A stretch of 61,458 bases of DNA from assembly GCA_963575745.1 (NCBI GenBank), contig CAUYUJ010016298.1:224398-285855 (forward strand), read 5' to 3'. The stretch is from Prorocentrum cordatum (lineage: Eukaryota > Sar > Dinophyceae > Prorocentrales > Prorocentraceae). Made by a program: the position numbers and the translations under genes. Shown here piece by piece: positions 1-11,520 of the stretch; position 1 is the first letter of the stretch, and every line of letters starts with the position of its first letter. The notes under the pieces were generated by a model that saw nothing but the letters and a program-made list of their open reading frames with translations, was not told the origin of the DNA and did not search any database.

Positions 1-1377
1 TTCATCTTCAGCATCATCATCCTCTTCATCATCATCGTCATTTGCTACGTCAGCATCATCATCATCATCATTACCATAATCTTCAGCATCATCATCACCA
101 TATTCAGCATCATCATCATAAGCAGCAGCATCATCATCAACATCATCAGCAGCAGCACCATCATCAGCATCAAAATCATCATCTGCATCGACATCGTCAA
201 CATCATCAGAATCATCAGAATATTCAGCATCATCATCAGCATCAGCATCATCATCAGCATCGTCACTGTCATCATCATCATAATCATCATCAGCGTAAGC
301 ATCACCACCATCATCATCAGCATCAGCATCATCATCGTCATCATCAGCATGATCAGCATCATCATCATCGTCATCATCATCATCGTCAGCATCGTCATCA
401 TCATCACCCTCATCATTACCCTCATCATCATCGTCAAACTCAGCATCATCAGCAGCATCATCATGATGAGCATCAGCATCAGCATCAGCATCAGCACCAG
501 CGTCCGCATCATCATCATCGTCAGCAGCAGCAGCAGCATTATCATCATCATCATCATCATCATCAGCATCAGCAGCAGCATCGTCAGCATCATGATCAGC
601 ACCATCATCAGCATCAACATCATCATGATCGTCGCTGTAAGCATCATCAGCATTATAATCATCGTCATCGTCATCAGCATCATCATCAGGATCAACATCA
701 TCACCAGCATCATCGTCATCGTCACCATCATCATCATAATCATCATCTGCATGATCATCATCATCCTCAGCATCAGCGTCATCACCGTCATCACCATCGT
801 CATAACCACCATCCGCATCATCATCATCACCATCATCATCATCCTCATCATCATCCTCACCTTCATCCTCATCCTCATCCTCGTCCTCATCCTCATCCTC
901 AATCTCATCCTCCTCTCCCTTTCGTTCTCTTCCTCGTGATCGTCCGCGTCCTCCTCCTCCTCCTCATCCGCGTCCTCATCCTCATGATCCTCCTACTCGT
1001 CCTGAATATTCCTCTCCTCCTCGTGCATCCTCCTCCCCCTTCTCATCATCATCATCATCATCAGCATCAGCTTCATCATCAGCATCATCTGCATCAGCAT
1101 CATCAGCAGCAGCATCACCATGTTCAGCATCATCCTCATCATCCTCATCATCGTCAAGATCCTCATCAGCATCATCATGCTCATCGTCGTCACCCTCGGC
1201 ATCATCATCAGCATCATCACCATCATCAGCATCAGCATCAGCAGCAGCATCATCATCATCATCAGCATCATCAGCAGCATCATCATTTGCAGCAGCAGCA
1301 TCATCAGCAGCAGCATCAGCATCATTATCATCATCATCAGCAGCAACAGCATCCTCATCCTCACCCTTATCCTCGTC
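1..1377. repeat. Large imperfect (CAT/ATC)n array
   Basis: Trinucleotide tract dominated by CAT/ATC with scattered CAG, CGT and CCT variants; 880-1030 is CCT-rich. It is open in several frames on both strands (His-rich, Ile/Ser-rich, Met-rich), as expected of a stop-free triplet repeat. I see no coding signal. The array probably continues to the left of the window. Confidence 0.95.
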
Positions 1378-1760
1378 CTACCTCCTGCCTCATCCTTGAG
1401 CCTCCCGCCTCTTCCTGGGGCCTCCTAGCCTCCAGGGGCTACTGAAGCCTGGCCTCATTCTCCTCCTGCCCGGGACTCCTCCTTGGACCTCCTGCCTCCT
1501 CGTGGAGCCTCCCGCTGCCACCTGGAGCCTCCTTGAGCCTTCTTGGGCATCCAGGGGCCCCCTGGGGCCCAGCGTACTCCTGGGACCTCCTGGGGCCTCC
1601 CGTGGCCACCTGGAGAACTCCTGGGGCCTCCTAAGGCTTCTTGGTGGCTCTGAGGCCTCCTGCGGCCTCTGAAGCCTCCTGGTCTTCTGGGGCCTCCTGA
1701 AGCTACCTGTGGCTTCCTGAAGCCTCCTGGGGTTCCCTGCAACCTGCGGAGGTTTTCTGA
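1378..1760. repeat. CCTCCTGGG-type GC-rich minisatellite
   Basis: Short degenerate units of about 9-15 bp built on CCTCCTGGGGCCTCC and CTGAAGCCTCC. Any reading frame through it is a by-product of the repeat. It lies directly against the CAT array. Confidence 0.75.
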
Positions 1761-1779
1761 GGGTTCCCGCTCGAGACTT

Positions 1780-2405
1780 CTCCCAGATTCAAGCCTTGGG
1801 TGCCAAAAAGTGACGCAGTTACAAGATTCAGATGACCCCGCTCGGGTTCCAACATGGAGACGGGGACCCTATAGGGAAGGCAGATTCAAGCCAGAGAAGC
1901 CCAATTACCCGCATGAAGTGCGGGCCCCATAGGGAGGAGGTCCCTGATTGGGACATCCTGACGATTTGCCCACTTGGTGTGTTCAAGGGCTATGCCTGGT
2001 AAAGGTTACCAATGACCCGCTCGGATTACCAACATGAAGTGCGGGCCCATAAGGCGGGGGCTCTCGCCAGAGACTTTCCGTTACTCACACGAGGCCCCCG
2101 CCTGAGACATCAGCACGATTTACCCCCCCTTGGGGTGCTCGAGTGCTGTGCCTGATAGAGTTTGCCGATGACCCGCTCGGAGTAACAACAAGAAGTGCGG
2201 GCCCTAGAAGGAGGGGAGGTCACGCTTGACACTTCCTCGCTATTCACTCATAGACGAGGCCCCCGCCTGAGACATCATCACGATTTGCCTCCTGGGGGTG
2301 CTCAAGTGCTACGCCAGGTAAAGTTTGCCGATGACCCGCTGGGATTACCAGGGTGAAGTGCGGGCCCCATAGGGGGAGATTCCCGCTCGAGACTTCCGCC
2401 AAGGT
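1780..2405. repeat. ~160-bp tandem repeat, four diverged copies
   Basis: The landmark GATGACCCGCTCGG recurs at about 1831, 2011, 2167 and 2330, followed each time by an AACATGAAGTGCGGGCCC-like stretch and then CGAGGCCCCCGCCTGAGACATC in the later copies. Spacing is about 180, 156 and 163 bp. Copies carry small indels. No gene is visible. Confidence 0.8.
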
Positions 2406-2424
2406 GCGTATGTGAGTGCGTGAG

Positions 2425-2439
2425 TGTGTATGATGATAC

Positions 2440-2513
<74 letters not shown>

Positions 2514-2738
2514 GTGATGGTGATGGTGATGGTGATGGTGGTGGTGGTGGTGATCATGATCATGATCATGATCATGATGATGATGATGATGATGAATATG
2601 ATGAGATGGAGATGGTGATTGTAATGACGATGTTGACAGTGATGGCGACGGTAAAAGTGATTATGATACAGCTGATGATGATGATGATGGTGATGATAAA
2701 TCCGATGATGAATCCGATGATGATGATGATGGTGATGG

Positions 2739-2802
<64 letters not shown>

Positions 2803-2990
2803 GGTGGTGGTGCTAGTGATGATGATGACGATGATGATGATGATGATGATGATGATGAGTGAGTGGGCGAGTGTGAGCGAGTGCGAGTGAGTGCGTGAGT
2901 GTGTGTGGGATGGTCATGATGATGATGTTGATGATGATAATGCTGATGATGATGATGCTTATGATGAGTATAGATGTGGTTGCGTGAATG
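2425..2990. repeat. (GAT)n array with GGT interruptions
   Basis: A near-perfect GAT run at about 2440-2512 gives way to GGTGAT, GGT and ATCATG blocks and then degenerate GAT. The orientation is opposite to the CAT arrays at 5390, 11090 and 17900. Confidence 0.95.
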
Positions 2991-3331
2991 TGTGTGTGAG
3001 CGAGGACAAGAGACGGGAGGAGGAGGAGGAGGAGATCCTGTGCGGGGGGGGTGCAGAGAAAACAAGAACCACACTTTGGATGTGGGGAATTACTCAAGAC
3101 GACCCCAAACGTGGTGCCCCGAGATGGCCCGAGGACAGACCCCACCAAAACGGCTCCAAAACCAGCCCGAGACCTGCCCGGACGGCCAAAACATCATTCT
3201 GCCGCACGGCTGAATGGTCGCGTACACGACGGCCTAAAAGCGACACAAGACCCACGGTATAATCATAGTAGACCCATAGTGACCATCTTGGATACATCTC
3301 GATGTTGCGCTGGCACGGCTGCGGGGTTTAC
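2991..3331. other. No gene seen; 3' flank of the minus-strand exon
   Basis: Mixed-composition sequence between the GAT array and the exon at 3332-4427. If that exon ends at the GT on the minus strand at 3330-3331, this would be intron. It contains one copy (3308-3352) of a ~40-bp dispersed repeat. Confidence 0.5.
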
Positions 3332-3352
3332 CGTAGGCAGCTGAATAGTCCG
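3308..3352 (-). repeat. ~40-bp dispersed repeat, copy 1
   Basis: The minus strand reads CAGCTGCCTACGG, then TAAACCCCGCAGCC, then GTGCCAG. Related copies lie at 11478-11520 and 19310-19350, each on the side of a CAT/GAT array that is 5' on the minus strand. Confidence 0.6.
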
Positions 3353-4427
3353 AAGGTGTCGGGATCGGACATGATAGCTTGGCCTCGGGGTCCTCTTTGC
3401 ACCAGACGCAGTGCTTCTGGACGAAGCACCATGGCTTCCCTCCACATTCGTCTGGTTTGCAGGATGCCTTCAACCCCTCGGAACCCTCGACAGAAGAGGC
3501 ATCCTCGCAATCGAGATAAACGTGCCCTTCGCCCTTGTCCTGGGTCACCGTAAAGCCAAGATCAAACCATTCTTGCCTCACTGCCTTTGGACAGGCCTCA
3601 CTTCCACTGCCAGGACCCCCTACAGCACAGTACCGGGGCTTGGGGTACAGCTTGATGCCACTCGAGAAATGAGAAATTCGGTCGGACTCATCAGCCGTAG
3701 GCGTCACGCGCAATACGATAAAGGGTTTCGCATCGATCCAAGCCTGATACGCATCCACGTCACTTGGAAAGGCTGTTCGAAGCAGAGGACCAAACGTATC
3801 CTTGCCCTCCCCAAAGCCGAGATTCAAGATACTTCCGGGCAATGGCAGCGCATTGACAACGCCAATCCCAGATGATTGAATGAGGCTCGAAGCGGTATTA
3901 AACATAGTGATGGAAGGGGCAATCACCATTGCGAAGGGTTGGTTGTAGACACCAACTCCGGACTTGTTTGGTTTCAAGTTACCGTGATTCAAAGCATCCC
4001 CCAGAGAGGCGAAGACGTCGCAACGCCTGGTTGGCGCGCCCTTCCCCCAGCAGGCTGAGAGGGGCTTCACAGACTTGTCGATCTCGAAATCCTGCGGATA
4101 CGTGTGCTCGTAGAGGTAGTTTGTGAAGCCAAAATATTGGACCTCAGGCGGCGTAATGCCAAGGAGGACGACCGCTTCATCCTTGCTGAGGTGCCAAGGC
4201 AGGCCCACCTGCTCGCCCTTCGCATTCGTCTTGCACAAAGGCATCCACGGCCCACCGCACTGACTCCAATTCTCATCGTTGGGATTCGGCGGCGGGAGCA
4301 AAAGGCACCCGTAAGGCGAGGAAGGATTGTTCGCAAAGCAAGTCATGTTGTTGCTGGTCAGTTCGTTACAATCCTCGAGGCCGAAATTATGGAACACTCC
4401 CCGTTTCACTTCGAATCCCACCAGCCC
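3332..4427 (-). CDS. Exon of an unrecognised Cys-rich protein
   Basis: A 1.1-kb open frame on the minus strand (open from 4610 to 3234) has normal protein composition, unlike the repeat-derived frames around it. From about 4427 it reads GLVGFEVKRGVFHNFGLEDC, then Cys-rich segments, then YFGFTNYLYE (about 4125), DVFASLGDALNH (about 4010), a run ending in VLRVTPTADES (about 3710) and a Cys cluster CGGKPWCFVQKHCVWC (about 3420). The residues upstream of GLVG are Pro/Gly-rich and repeat-like, so the real start is probably an upstream exon. A GT follows the CPIPTPSDYSAAY stretch at 3330-3331 and could be a splice donor. The YFGF...YLYE plus ASLGDALNH pattern reminds me of a domain in uncharacterised algal and bacterial secreted proteins, but that is recall only. 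No function is assigned. Confidence 0.6.
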
Positions 4428-4495
4428 TCTGGGCGTAGGTGGTTTAGGGAGGTTCCTCTTCCACCCCCCTTCGTCCCTTTCGGGGAGGGGTTTAC

Positions 4496-5389
4496 CCCTC
4501 CCCCCTACCCCCTCCCCTGGACCTGCACGGGGGGTTGCTGGTAGTTGGAGCGTCCAAGATGGCCCAAGACGGCTCCAATTGCGCCTCGGAGAGCCCGAGA
4601 TGAGCTCCAAGATGGCTCAAAATAGCCTAAGATGCCTCAAGATGGCTCCGAAGATGCTCCAAAAGGCTCCAACACCGCCCCAAGACGGCTGCAAGAGGCC
4701 TCCGAGATATCCAAGGAGGCCTCCAAGAGGCCAAAATCCGTCAAAACCGAAGGAAAACCAATGATGTGTGCCTTCTCGCTGGTTCGCTTCCGGTAGCCTT
4801 CCGAGGCCTCAAGATGGCTCCAAAATGGCCCAAGAGCGCCCCAAGAGGGGCCCAAGAGAGCCTCAAGACGGCACCAAGAGCGCCCAAGAGCGCTCGAACA
4901 GCGCCACAAGAGCGCCCCAAAAGGCTATTTCAGGCACTCTCGAGGGGCAGGGCGAAGTGAGGGTCCACCCTCCTTTGATCGATCTCCTCCAAGATGGCCC
5001 CAAGAGGCGCCCAGGAGGCCCCAAGAGGCCCCAAGATGGCCCCAAGATGGCTCCAAGATGGCCCCAAGAGGCCCCCTCCTGGGCCCTAAGAGGACCTCAA
5101 GCGGCCCCAAGAGGCCCCCCGAGGCACCCAAGACGCCCACAAGCCCCCTGGGACCGCCCAGAGGCCCTCAAGACGTCCCAAGAGGCCACCAAGAAGCGCC
5201 CAAGAGATATCCCAAGAAGCTCCGAGAGGCATCCAAGAGACCTCTGGCCCTTTTGCTTGCCCTCCTCCTCCTGCTCCTCCTTCCTCCTCCTACTCCTTCT
5301 CTTCCTCCTCCTCCTCCTCCTCCTCTTCCTCCTCATCCTTCATCCTCCTTCTCCCCCTCCCTCCTCCTCCTCCCTCCTCCTCCTCCTCC

Positions 5390-5473
<84 letters not shown>

Positions 5474-5515
5474 CAACCATCACCATCATCACCACCACCA
5501 CCACCATCCTTTGCA
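4496..5515 (+). mobile_element. Retroposon-like repeat R, copy A, with (CAT)n tail
   Basis: Head: CCCCTACCCCCTCCCCTGG followed by GTAGTTGGAGCGTCC, which matches the head at 10611-10675. Body: degenerate AAGATGGCCCC/AAGAGGCCC minisatellite. 3' part from TTTGATCGATCTCCTCCAAG (about 4974) to GCATCCAAGAGACCTCTGG (about 5229) matches 10774-11026. Tail: (CCT)n at about 5255-5390 and then (CAT)n at 5391-5510. A shared head and body with a simple-repeat tail suggests a non-LTR-type retroposon. I see no target-site duplication and no reverse transcriptase. Confidence 0.5.
4728..4815 (+). repeat. AT-richer dispersed segment with SL-like end
   Basis: GAGGCCAAAATCCGTCAAAA leads into CCGGTAGCCTTCCGAGG and CCTCAAG (4790-4813). 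Related segments occur at 10688, 11840, 12255, 16980 and 17570, all inside the same minisatellite family. Confidence 0.45.
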
Positions 5516-5700
5516 TCTCCCTTCTCCCCACTCCCTCATCCATCCATCCAGTTTCCTCTTTCTCCTCCTCCCTCCCTCGCACGGTTCGGCCGTCCACCTC
5601 TTTGCTCCCGCACTTCCCTGATCGCCTCAATTCGCGTGGAAATCGTTTCTGGATGGGCTGGTGGGGATACGCGAAGCGTCTAGAATCTACCTTGCGCGCT

Positions 5701-5860
5701 AGCCTCAAAACGCAAGGCGACGGCCTCCAATTCTTCATGCGCCAGATTATCGCCTCGTTCTCCCACCTCCACGTCCACAGTGGCACCAAACCAGAGGCCC
5801 AACACATTGACTGCGATCAAAAAATTGTAGTGACAAGGCATCGTCTGAAGCAGAGGTTCG
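5701..5860 (-). pseudogene. Possible exon or gene fragment
   Basis: The minus-strand frame here (within an opening at 5680-5964) reads NFLIAVNVLGLWFGATVDVE, then VGERGDNLAHEELEAVALRF. Its composition is more protein-like than the low-complexity surroundings. There is no recognisable domain, no clear start and no clear splice sites. It may be a relic or chance. Confidence 0.15.
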
Positions 5861-6336
5861 ATGATCACGGTGCGATGCTTGCGGTACCGAGCGCGGCTCG
5901 AGCACTGATGGCTTGAGCCGAAGGAACACGGCCGCATCGGGGAGGGGAGGTGAGTCGGTCCCATACTGGCTTCGGGTTAGCGCGGGCGGGCTCGGGCCCA
6001 CCGCAAGTTGATTGGGGAACCACGGTCGGGGTCCCTGGGTTCGGGCTGGGCGGGTCGCTTTTATGGAGGACCACCACTCTCGCGCGACGCCCGCCCAAAA
6101 TCTGGTGAAATATCCGCCACCATGCATTGTGGACGCTGGAACGTCAGAATGATCCTCCCCTGTCCGGTAAGGCCGACACCCCCCCCGCCTTGTAGCAAGC
6201 GCGCTCCGGCAGGAAGTCGTCCACCGTCTTTGGAGACGATTTGGGGCCATTTCCCACACGGGATGATGGTCCAGAAAGGCCCTGGCAGAGGAGAAACTCT
6301 GGCCGAGGGCGGCAAAAGCAGCCAAAACATATCACA

Positions 6337-6375
6337 CCAAAACACAAACACACCCACACACACACATACACACAT
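6337..6375. repeat. Interrupted (CA)n microsatellite
   Basis: AAACACAAACACACCCACACACACACATACACACATG. Short and imperfect. Confidence 0.8.
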
Positions 6376-7153
6376 GTTATACCGGCGGCGCAGAACAGCC
6401 TCAGGTGCGGTCAGCACACATGTGAATGCCAATCGCGAACGAACATAGTCGGAACGCGCAACGAAGGACACCTCCACCACTGCAAGGCACAAAAGTGGTG
6501 AACGAAACATTGAGGCACTGCAGAACCAACGTGGAATGGCCAACAAAAGGAGAAACAGAAGCTCAACTCGAACGAGTTGAAACGCCAGCACTCTTCTGAT
6601 AATTGGTGCCGCTGAATATTCCAGCAAAGCTGCCAGACCAGCCGATTGGTGAGATAGCGCTGGGGAGCTGTAGCCTGCCGAAACTGACGGGTAGGATGCT
6701 AACCTACGCAGCATAGACGCAAAGTGATCACGCGTGAATGGGCGGGGTGCTCGACCTACAAGGCACGGCAGCACCACAACAGCGCGACCCGAAAACCAAA
6801 GATGCGTCGCCGCAAGCGGACGCTGTGACAGCATAGACTAATGGTGACGGAGCGCGCACTACACGTAGAAACACGCACATGTGGGGCCGAAAAGAAACAA
6901 ATTCGCCATGCCGCACAATCCGTGGTGGGTAACCAAGCCACCAAGAGACGCCAGTGCCAGTGACGCGCCCAGGCTGGTCGAAAGCAGGCTGCAGAAAAAG
7001 TGCCGACCGAAATATATTAGTAAGGTGCCGCGCGGGCAGCAAAGGTAATGGCGCGAAGTCAAATGCACGCACCGACGACCAGGTCGCCACCATGCCTACC
7101 AAAACGCCAGCAAATCGACCGATTTCGCCCAGGGGTCTTGGCCCGTGGTGATA

Positions 7154-7188
7154 TTCTGGCGCTAAACAGGCTCAACGTCAGAAAACCG
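7154..7188. repeat. ~30-bp dispersed motif, copy 1
   Basis: TTCTGGCGCTAAACAGGCTC followed by AACGTCAGAAAA. A second copy lies at 9881-9914. Confidence 0.5.
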
Positions 7189-9880
7189 CCCCAAGCCCCC
7201 CTCGAGGCACACAAGTGCCCTGATGCTGGGACGGGCGGGTCGGCGTGGGCTGGGAGTTTGTTAAAGGAGGAAGCGAAGGAACAGGTGGAGCAAAAAAGGC
7301 GCACCACGCCAGCGATGACCACCAGGTGCGCACGCGGAAGAGGCTCAACCTCCGCGGGGGGACGACCCGGATGAAGGGGGAAAGGGGGGGAAAGAGCATG
7401 CAAAGGGGCGCCCGGAAAGACGACGGCGGGGGACCCCACGATGCGGCCGAGCCCACGACCGACGACGGCGACGACAGAGCGAACCCCGCGACCCACGAGG
7501 AGGAGGGCGGGACCGACGAGCCACCACGGGGCAAGGGGGCGGCAGGACCGCCATGCCACCTCCGACAGAAGACAGAACGCCGGGGCCTAAGGCCGGCAGC
7601 GGCGGAAGCAAGGGCGAGCGAAACGCAGCGGATCCAAGGGCGACAGTGCGGCACGCGCCCAGAGCGACTATAATCGGCGAGTGCCGGGGCACAGTAGGCG
7701 ACCCACCGGCGCGAGACAAAAGCGACCGATCGGTGTGCGACAAACAAAAACAGCAACAAAGGGGCACTTATCCAGTCAGGACAGCCCGACTATGGACACG
7801 GCACCGCGGTGCCCTACTCGCACGCTGCGAGGAACCCGCGCAGGAAGCTCACGCCACGCCACCATGGGCCCAGCGCGCCGTCGCCAACACGCGCGCAGCG
7901 AGCTCTCCAAGAAATCGTGCTCTGGCCCCCCAGCCGCTTGATACGGGCCACGGGCTGTTCTTTGGAGGCGCCCTCCAGGCCAGCCAGACGCCCGGCCGAG
8001 TCAGGGCCCGCGGCTGCTTTGGGCTGGTCAGTGGGGCCCGCCGACGCTGGCAGGGCGCGAGCGCCAGCCCACTGCCGCCCAGGCATTGGCAGGAAACACA
8101 GGATGTCGATCGCGACCTGTCGCGGGGCCATTCGCGGGCGAGCTCGCCCCTTAAATTTTTCGAATCCCAGGTGAAGTGCCCCCAACGTTCACGAGTCCAC
8201 GGGGGGGTCAGCCCACGCCTCCTTGACCATCAGCAAGAAGCTACCCTGCCGTAGCCGGGCGAATCGAGGTCTGTCCCAAGAAGGCGCCTCCGCAGCGGGC
8301 GCGCGGGCCATGATCGGTGGAGGGCCGGTGGAAAGCACGCGTCTGTCGCGCGCCGCTGCAACCGTCGCTCGCAGCGCCGGCGGCCAGTCTGCCGCCAGGG
8401 ACGCAGTCGACAAGACTTCTGGCCGCGCGCCCGCGTCGCCCACAGCTGCGCCGTCCGACCGCAAGGAGTGGCCGCGCGCGCCCGGGCCCGCTGGAAGCAG
8501 GCCGTCTGCTCCCGCGGCCTGGGCCGGCGGCCCCATGGCCTCGCTGGCTGGCGCGGGCCAGGAGAGCGCCAGCGAGCTTCCCTGAGCGTCCGCGCCTGTC
8601 GGGGAAACGACGGCGTCGTCCTCGTGGACGGCCCACTGGGGACGTTGAACCAGTTCGCTCGCGGGGCCCCCACCGCCCGCGCCCGCCCGCGGCCGCAATG
8701 CTCGACTCGGCCCAGACCTGCGCGCTCGAGCGACGCAGGCCGCGGCCGCGCAAGGCGGCCCATAGCGAAGAGGCGGCGCGGGGCAAGCCCGCCCTGCCCA
8801 TCTGAGTCTGGGGCGCGGTCGCCAGACTGCATTTGGTCGGAGCAAAATTGGCCGAGGAATCCGTTCACGGTATCCCTCCAGATCTCTGAGCGTCATCCGC
8901 CCTGCTCTTGTCCGCCTGCGATTGGGTGGGGGCCCTACTTAATAGAAAAAGGAACATCGGCGGGTCTGGGGCCTGCCGCCCGGGCCCCCCCAGGGCCCCC
9001 CCACGCCCCGCGACGCCCAGAGATTGGCGGGCATGGCTCGCGCGGGATCGAAAGGATTGGCGGCGCGGCGTCGACGAGATTGGCGGTGTAGCATCGACGC
9101 GATTGGGTCGCGCAGGAGCAGCAATGAGCCCCCCGACGTCGTCGCCCTGCCCTTGCACCTCCGCGCTGCCGTCCGCCGCGACGCGGGCAGGGCCCCGAGA
9201 GAGGATCCGACCCCCCCGCTCCGCGGCGTCGCCAGACGTTAGGGCTGCGAGGCCGTGGTCGCGTGACCCGACAACGAAGCCGGCTGACTGGACCTCCGCG
9301 ACTACGTCGACGGTCTCCTTCATCTTGTCGCCCCCCTCCTCCTCCATGGCCAAGTCCTCGTCGCCCCCCTCGCCATCTTCATCGCGCGCGCGTCGTCAAA
9401 AGCCTCCCCGACCTCCCCCACCTCCTCCGCGAACTCTGCAGCGGCCTCCTCCGCCTACTTCGCCACGCCCCCGTCCCCAACGTCATCTCCAGCCCACTGA
9501 CCTCCTCCACCTCCAGTAGTAGCAGCGGCCAGCGCCGGCCCACCGTCAGCGGGGAGGAGGGCCTCGGCGGCCGCGATGCCGGCCACGGCGGCCAGGGCTG
9601 GCGGCCCGCGAGGGGCAGCCGAGGCGGCGGCGGCGGCGGCGGCGGCGGCCGATGCGGGACCAGCACCAGCAACAATGGCGCCCAAGAGAAGAGGAGCCGG
9701 GGCGCCCAGCTGGCTGCACGCCGCCGCCATCCGCGACCAGGCCGCAACGGCCGCGGCACTGGCCGCCGGCGCGACAACCCCAGGCGCAAGCGGCAGCCGT
9801 GTCAGGGCACAGCGGCCAGGCGGCCGCAGCCAAAGCCGCCGCGTCGGCGTCGCCTGGAGTCCCCCCAGCAGCCACTGAAT

Positions 9881-9914
9881 TTTTGGCGCTAAAGGGTCTC
9901 AACGTCAGAAAATG
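9881..9914. repeat. ~30-bp dispersed motif, copy 2
   Basis: TTTTGGCGCTAAAGGGTCTC followed by AACGTCAGAAAATG. It differs from the copy at 7154 at only a few positions. Confidence 0.5.
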
Positions 9915-10324
9915 ACCCCGGGCGCAGTCCGTACCCGTCGGCCCTGCGGCCGTCGACGGGCAAGCAGCGGCAGCACGCGATCCAGAAGCCCAAGCAGCCA
10001 CCAACCCGCTCCAGCGGCTTCAGCGGCGGCGGCAGCATCCGTTACCAGACGGGACGCGGCGGCCAGGGCCGCTGAGAAGGCCGCAGCGGCCGCGGCAGGC
10101 GAAGCGGCCCCAGGGAGGGCCGCGGCGGCCACGGCGACGGCAGTGTCGGCAGCCGCCGAAGCGGCGCGGGCGAGCGCCGTACATTCATGTTCGATCATAC
10201 TCAGACTCACGCATACTTTCTCGCTCATACGCAAACCCGCTCAATGGCTCCTCTTCCAAGTTCCCCGATGTGTGCTATCACGTGCGCGGGCGCACCTGAC
10301 GCACTCTGCACATGCCCCGAACGC

Positions 10325-10425
10325 GGCGCACCTGGCGCGGCTGGAGTGCGCGGCACACCTGGCGCACTCGGAGCACGTGGCGCATCTGGCGCACCAGGCG
10401 TGCCTGGCACGCTCGAGCCCCAAGG
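10325..10425. repeat. GCGCACCTGGCG-type minisatellite
   Basis: Degenerate short units on GCGCACCTGGCG / GCACACCTGGCG. The His-Leu-Ala-rich translation is a consequence of the repeat. Confidence 0.6.
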
Positions 10426-10610
10426 GTGCCGCGCGCCCCTGGCACGCGTGGCGCACCCCGCCGAAACGTCGGCCACCTGGGGTCGGCTTTGGTTTCCACC
10501 TGTCCATCCAAAGACGACGGCTGAACATGCTCAGGCTCGGGTGTTACCTATGTGTAGAGAGGGCGGGAGGGACTGAGCTAGACGGCTTGCGGGCGGGTGG
10601 GTGCCTTGAC

Positions 10611-11086
10611 CCCTTCCCCTACCCCCTTCCCTTGACCTGGACGGGGCCGGTCGCGGGTAGTTACAGCGCCCAAAACGGCCTCGGCGAGGAAGCCAAAATC
10701 ATTGGTTTCCCTTAGGTTTGGGCTCCATCTTGGATTCTCGGGGGGGGCAACCCTAATTGAAGCTCCACTCTTCTTTGATCGATTTCCTCCAAGATGGCCC
10801 CAAAAAGCGCCCACGAGGCCCCAAGGGGTCCCAAGATGGCCCCAAGATGCCCCCAAGAGGCCCACAAGAAGACCCCAAGCGGCCCCAAGAGGCCCCCCCG
10901 AGGCACCCAAGACGCCTACGAGCCCCCTGGGACCGCCCAAAGGCCCCCAAGACGTCCCAAGAGGCCACCAAGAAGCGCCCAAGAGATCCCCCAAGAGGCG
11001 CCAAGCGGCATCCAAGAGACCTCTGGCCGTTTTGCGTTCCCTCCTCCTCCTCCTTGTCCTCCTTCCTCCTCCCACACCTTCTCTTC

Positions 11087-11166
<80 letters not shown>

Positions 11167-11176
11167 GCATCATCAG

Positions 11177-11212
<36 letters not shown>

Positions 11213-11477
11213 CCTCATCCTCATCGTCATCACCACCACCCACTACCATCAGCATCAGCAGAATCATCTTCAATGTCGTCATCATCATCAGCATAATCAG
11301 CATCAGCACCAGCATCATCAGAGTATCATCAGCATCATCCGCATCATCATCACCCACACCATCGTCATTATCAACATAATGTTGTCCATTCCCAACGTCC
11401 GCCATCATCATCTTCCTCGTCTCATATTGCCTCTCATCCTCTCATCGTTCGTCAACTTCTTTATCATGATAATCATC
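10611..11477 (+). mobile_element. Retroposon-like repeat R, copy B, with (CAT)n tail
   Basis: Same architecture as copy A: head ACCCCCTTCCCTTGACCTGG with GTAGTTACAGCGCCC, body of AAGATGGCCCC minisatellite, the shared 3' stretch from TTTGATCGATTTCCTCCAAG (about 10774) to GCATCCAAGAGACCTCTGG (about 11008), a CT-rich run, and then a (CAT)n tail from 11091 with a perfect run to about 11166. It ends next to a ~40-bp dispersed repeat. Confidence 0.5.
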
Positions 11478-11520
11478 GTCACTGGCACGGTGGCAGGACT
11501 TGCCGCAGGCAGCTGGATCC
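11478..11520 (-). repeat. ~40-bp dispersed repeat, copy 2
   Basis: The minus strand reads CCAGCTGCCTGCGGCAAGTC, then CTGCCACCGTGCCAG. It directly abuts the end of the CAT array. Confidence 0.65.

Larger units (their letters stand above)
5516..10610. other. GC-rich region without a supportable gene
   Basis: Long open frames occur on both strands at once, which is expected at this GC content. The translated products are Arg/Pro/Ala/Gly-rich and lack recognisable domains. Visible internal features are a (CA)n tract at about 6337-6375, a ~30-bp motif repeated at 7154 and 9881, a GCC/GCG-rich Ala-coding stretch at about 9590-10170, and GCGCACCTGGCG minisatellite at about 10325-10425. Confidence 0.5.

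Noticed and set aside
42-1445. Long His-rich, Met-rich and Ile-rich open frames in the CAT arrays (also 2420-2890, 5058-5621 and 17854-19473)
   Set aside because: They are stop-free readings of a trinucleotide repeat, open in several frames on both strands, with no domain or start context.
7178-10715. Overlapping long frames on both strands in the GC-rich region
   Set aside because: High GC content suppresses stop codons. Products are Arg/Pro/Ala low-complexity and no frame stands out.
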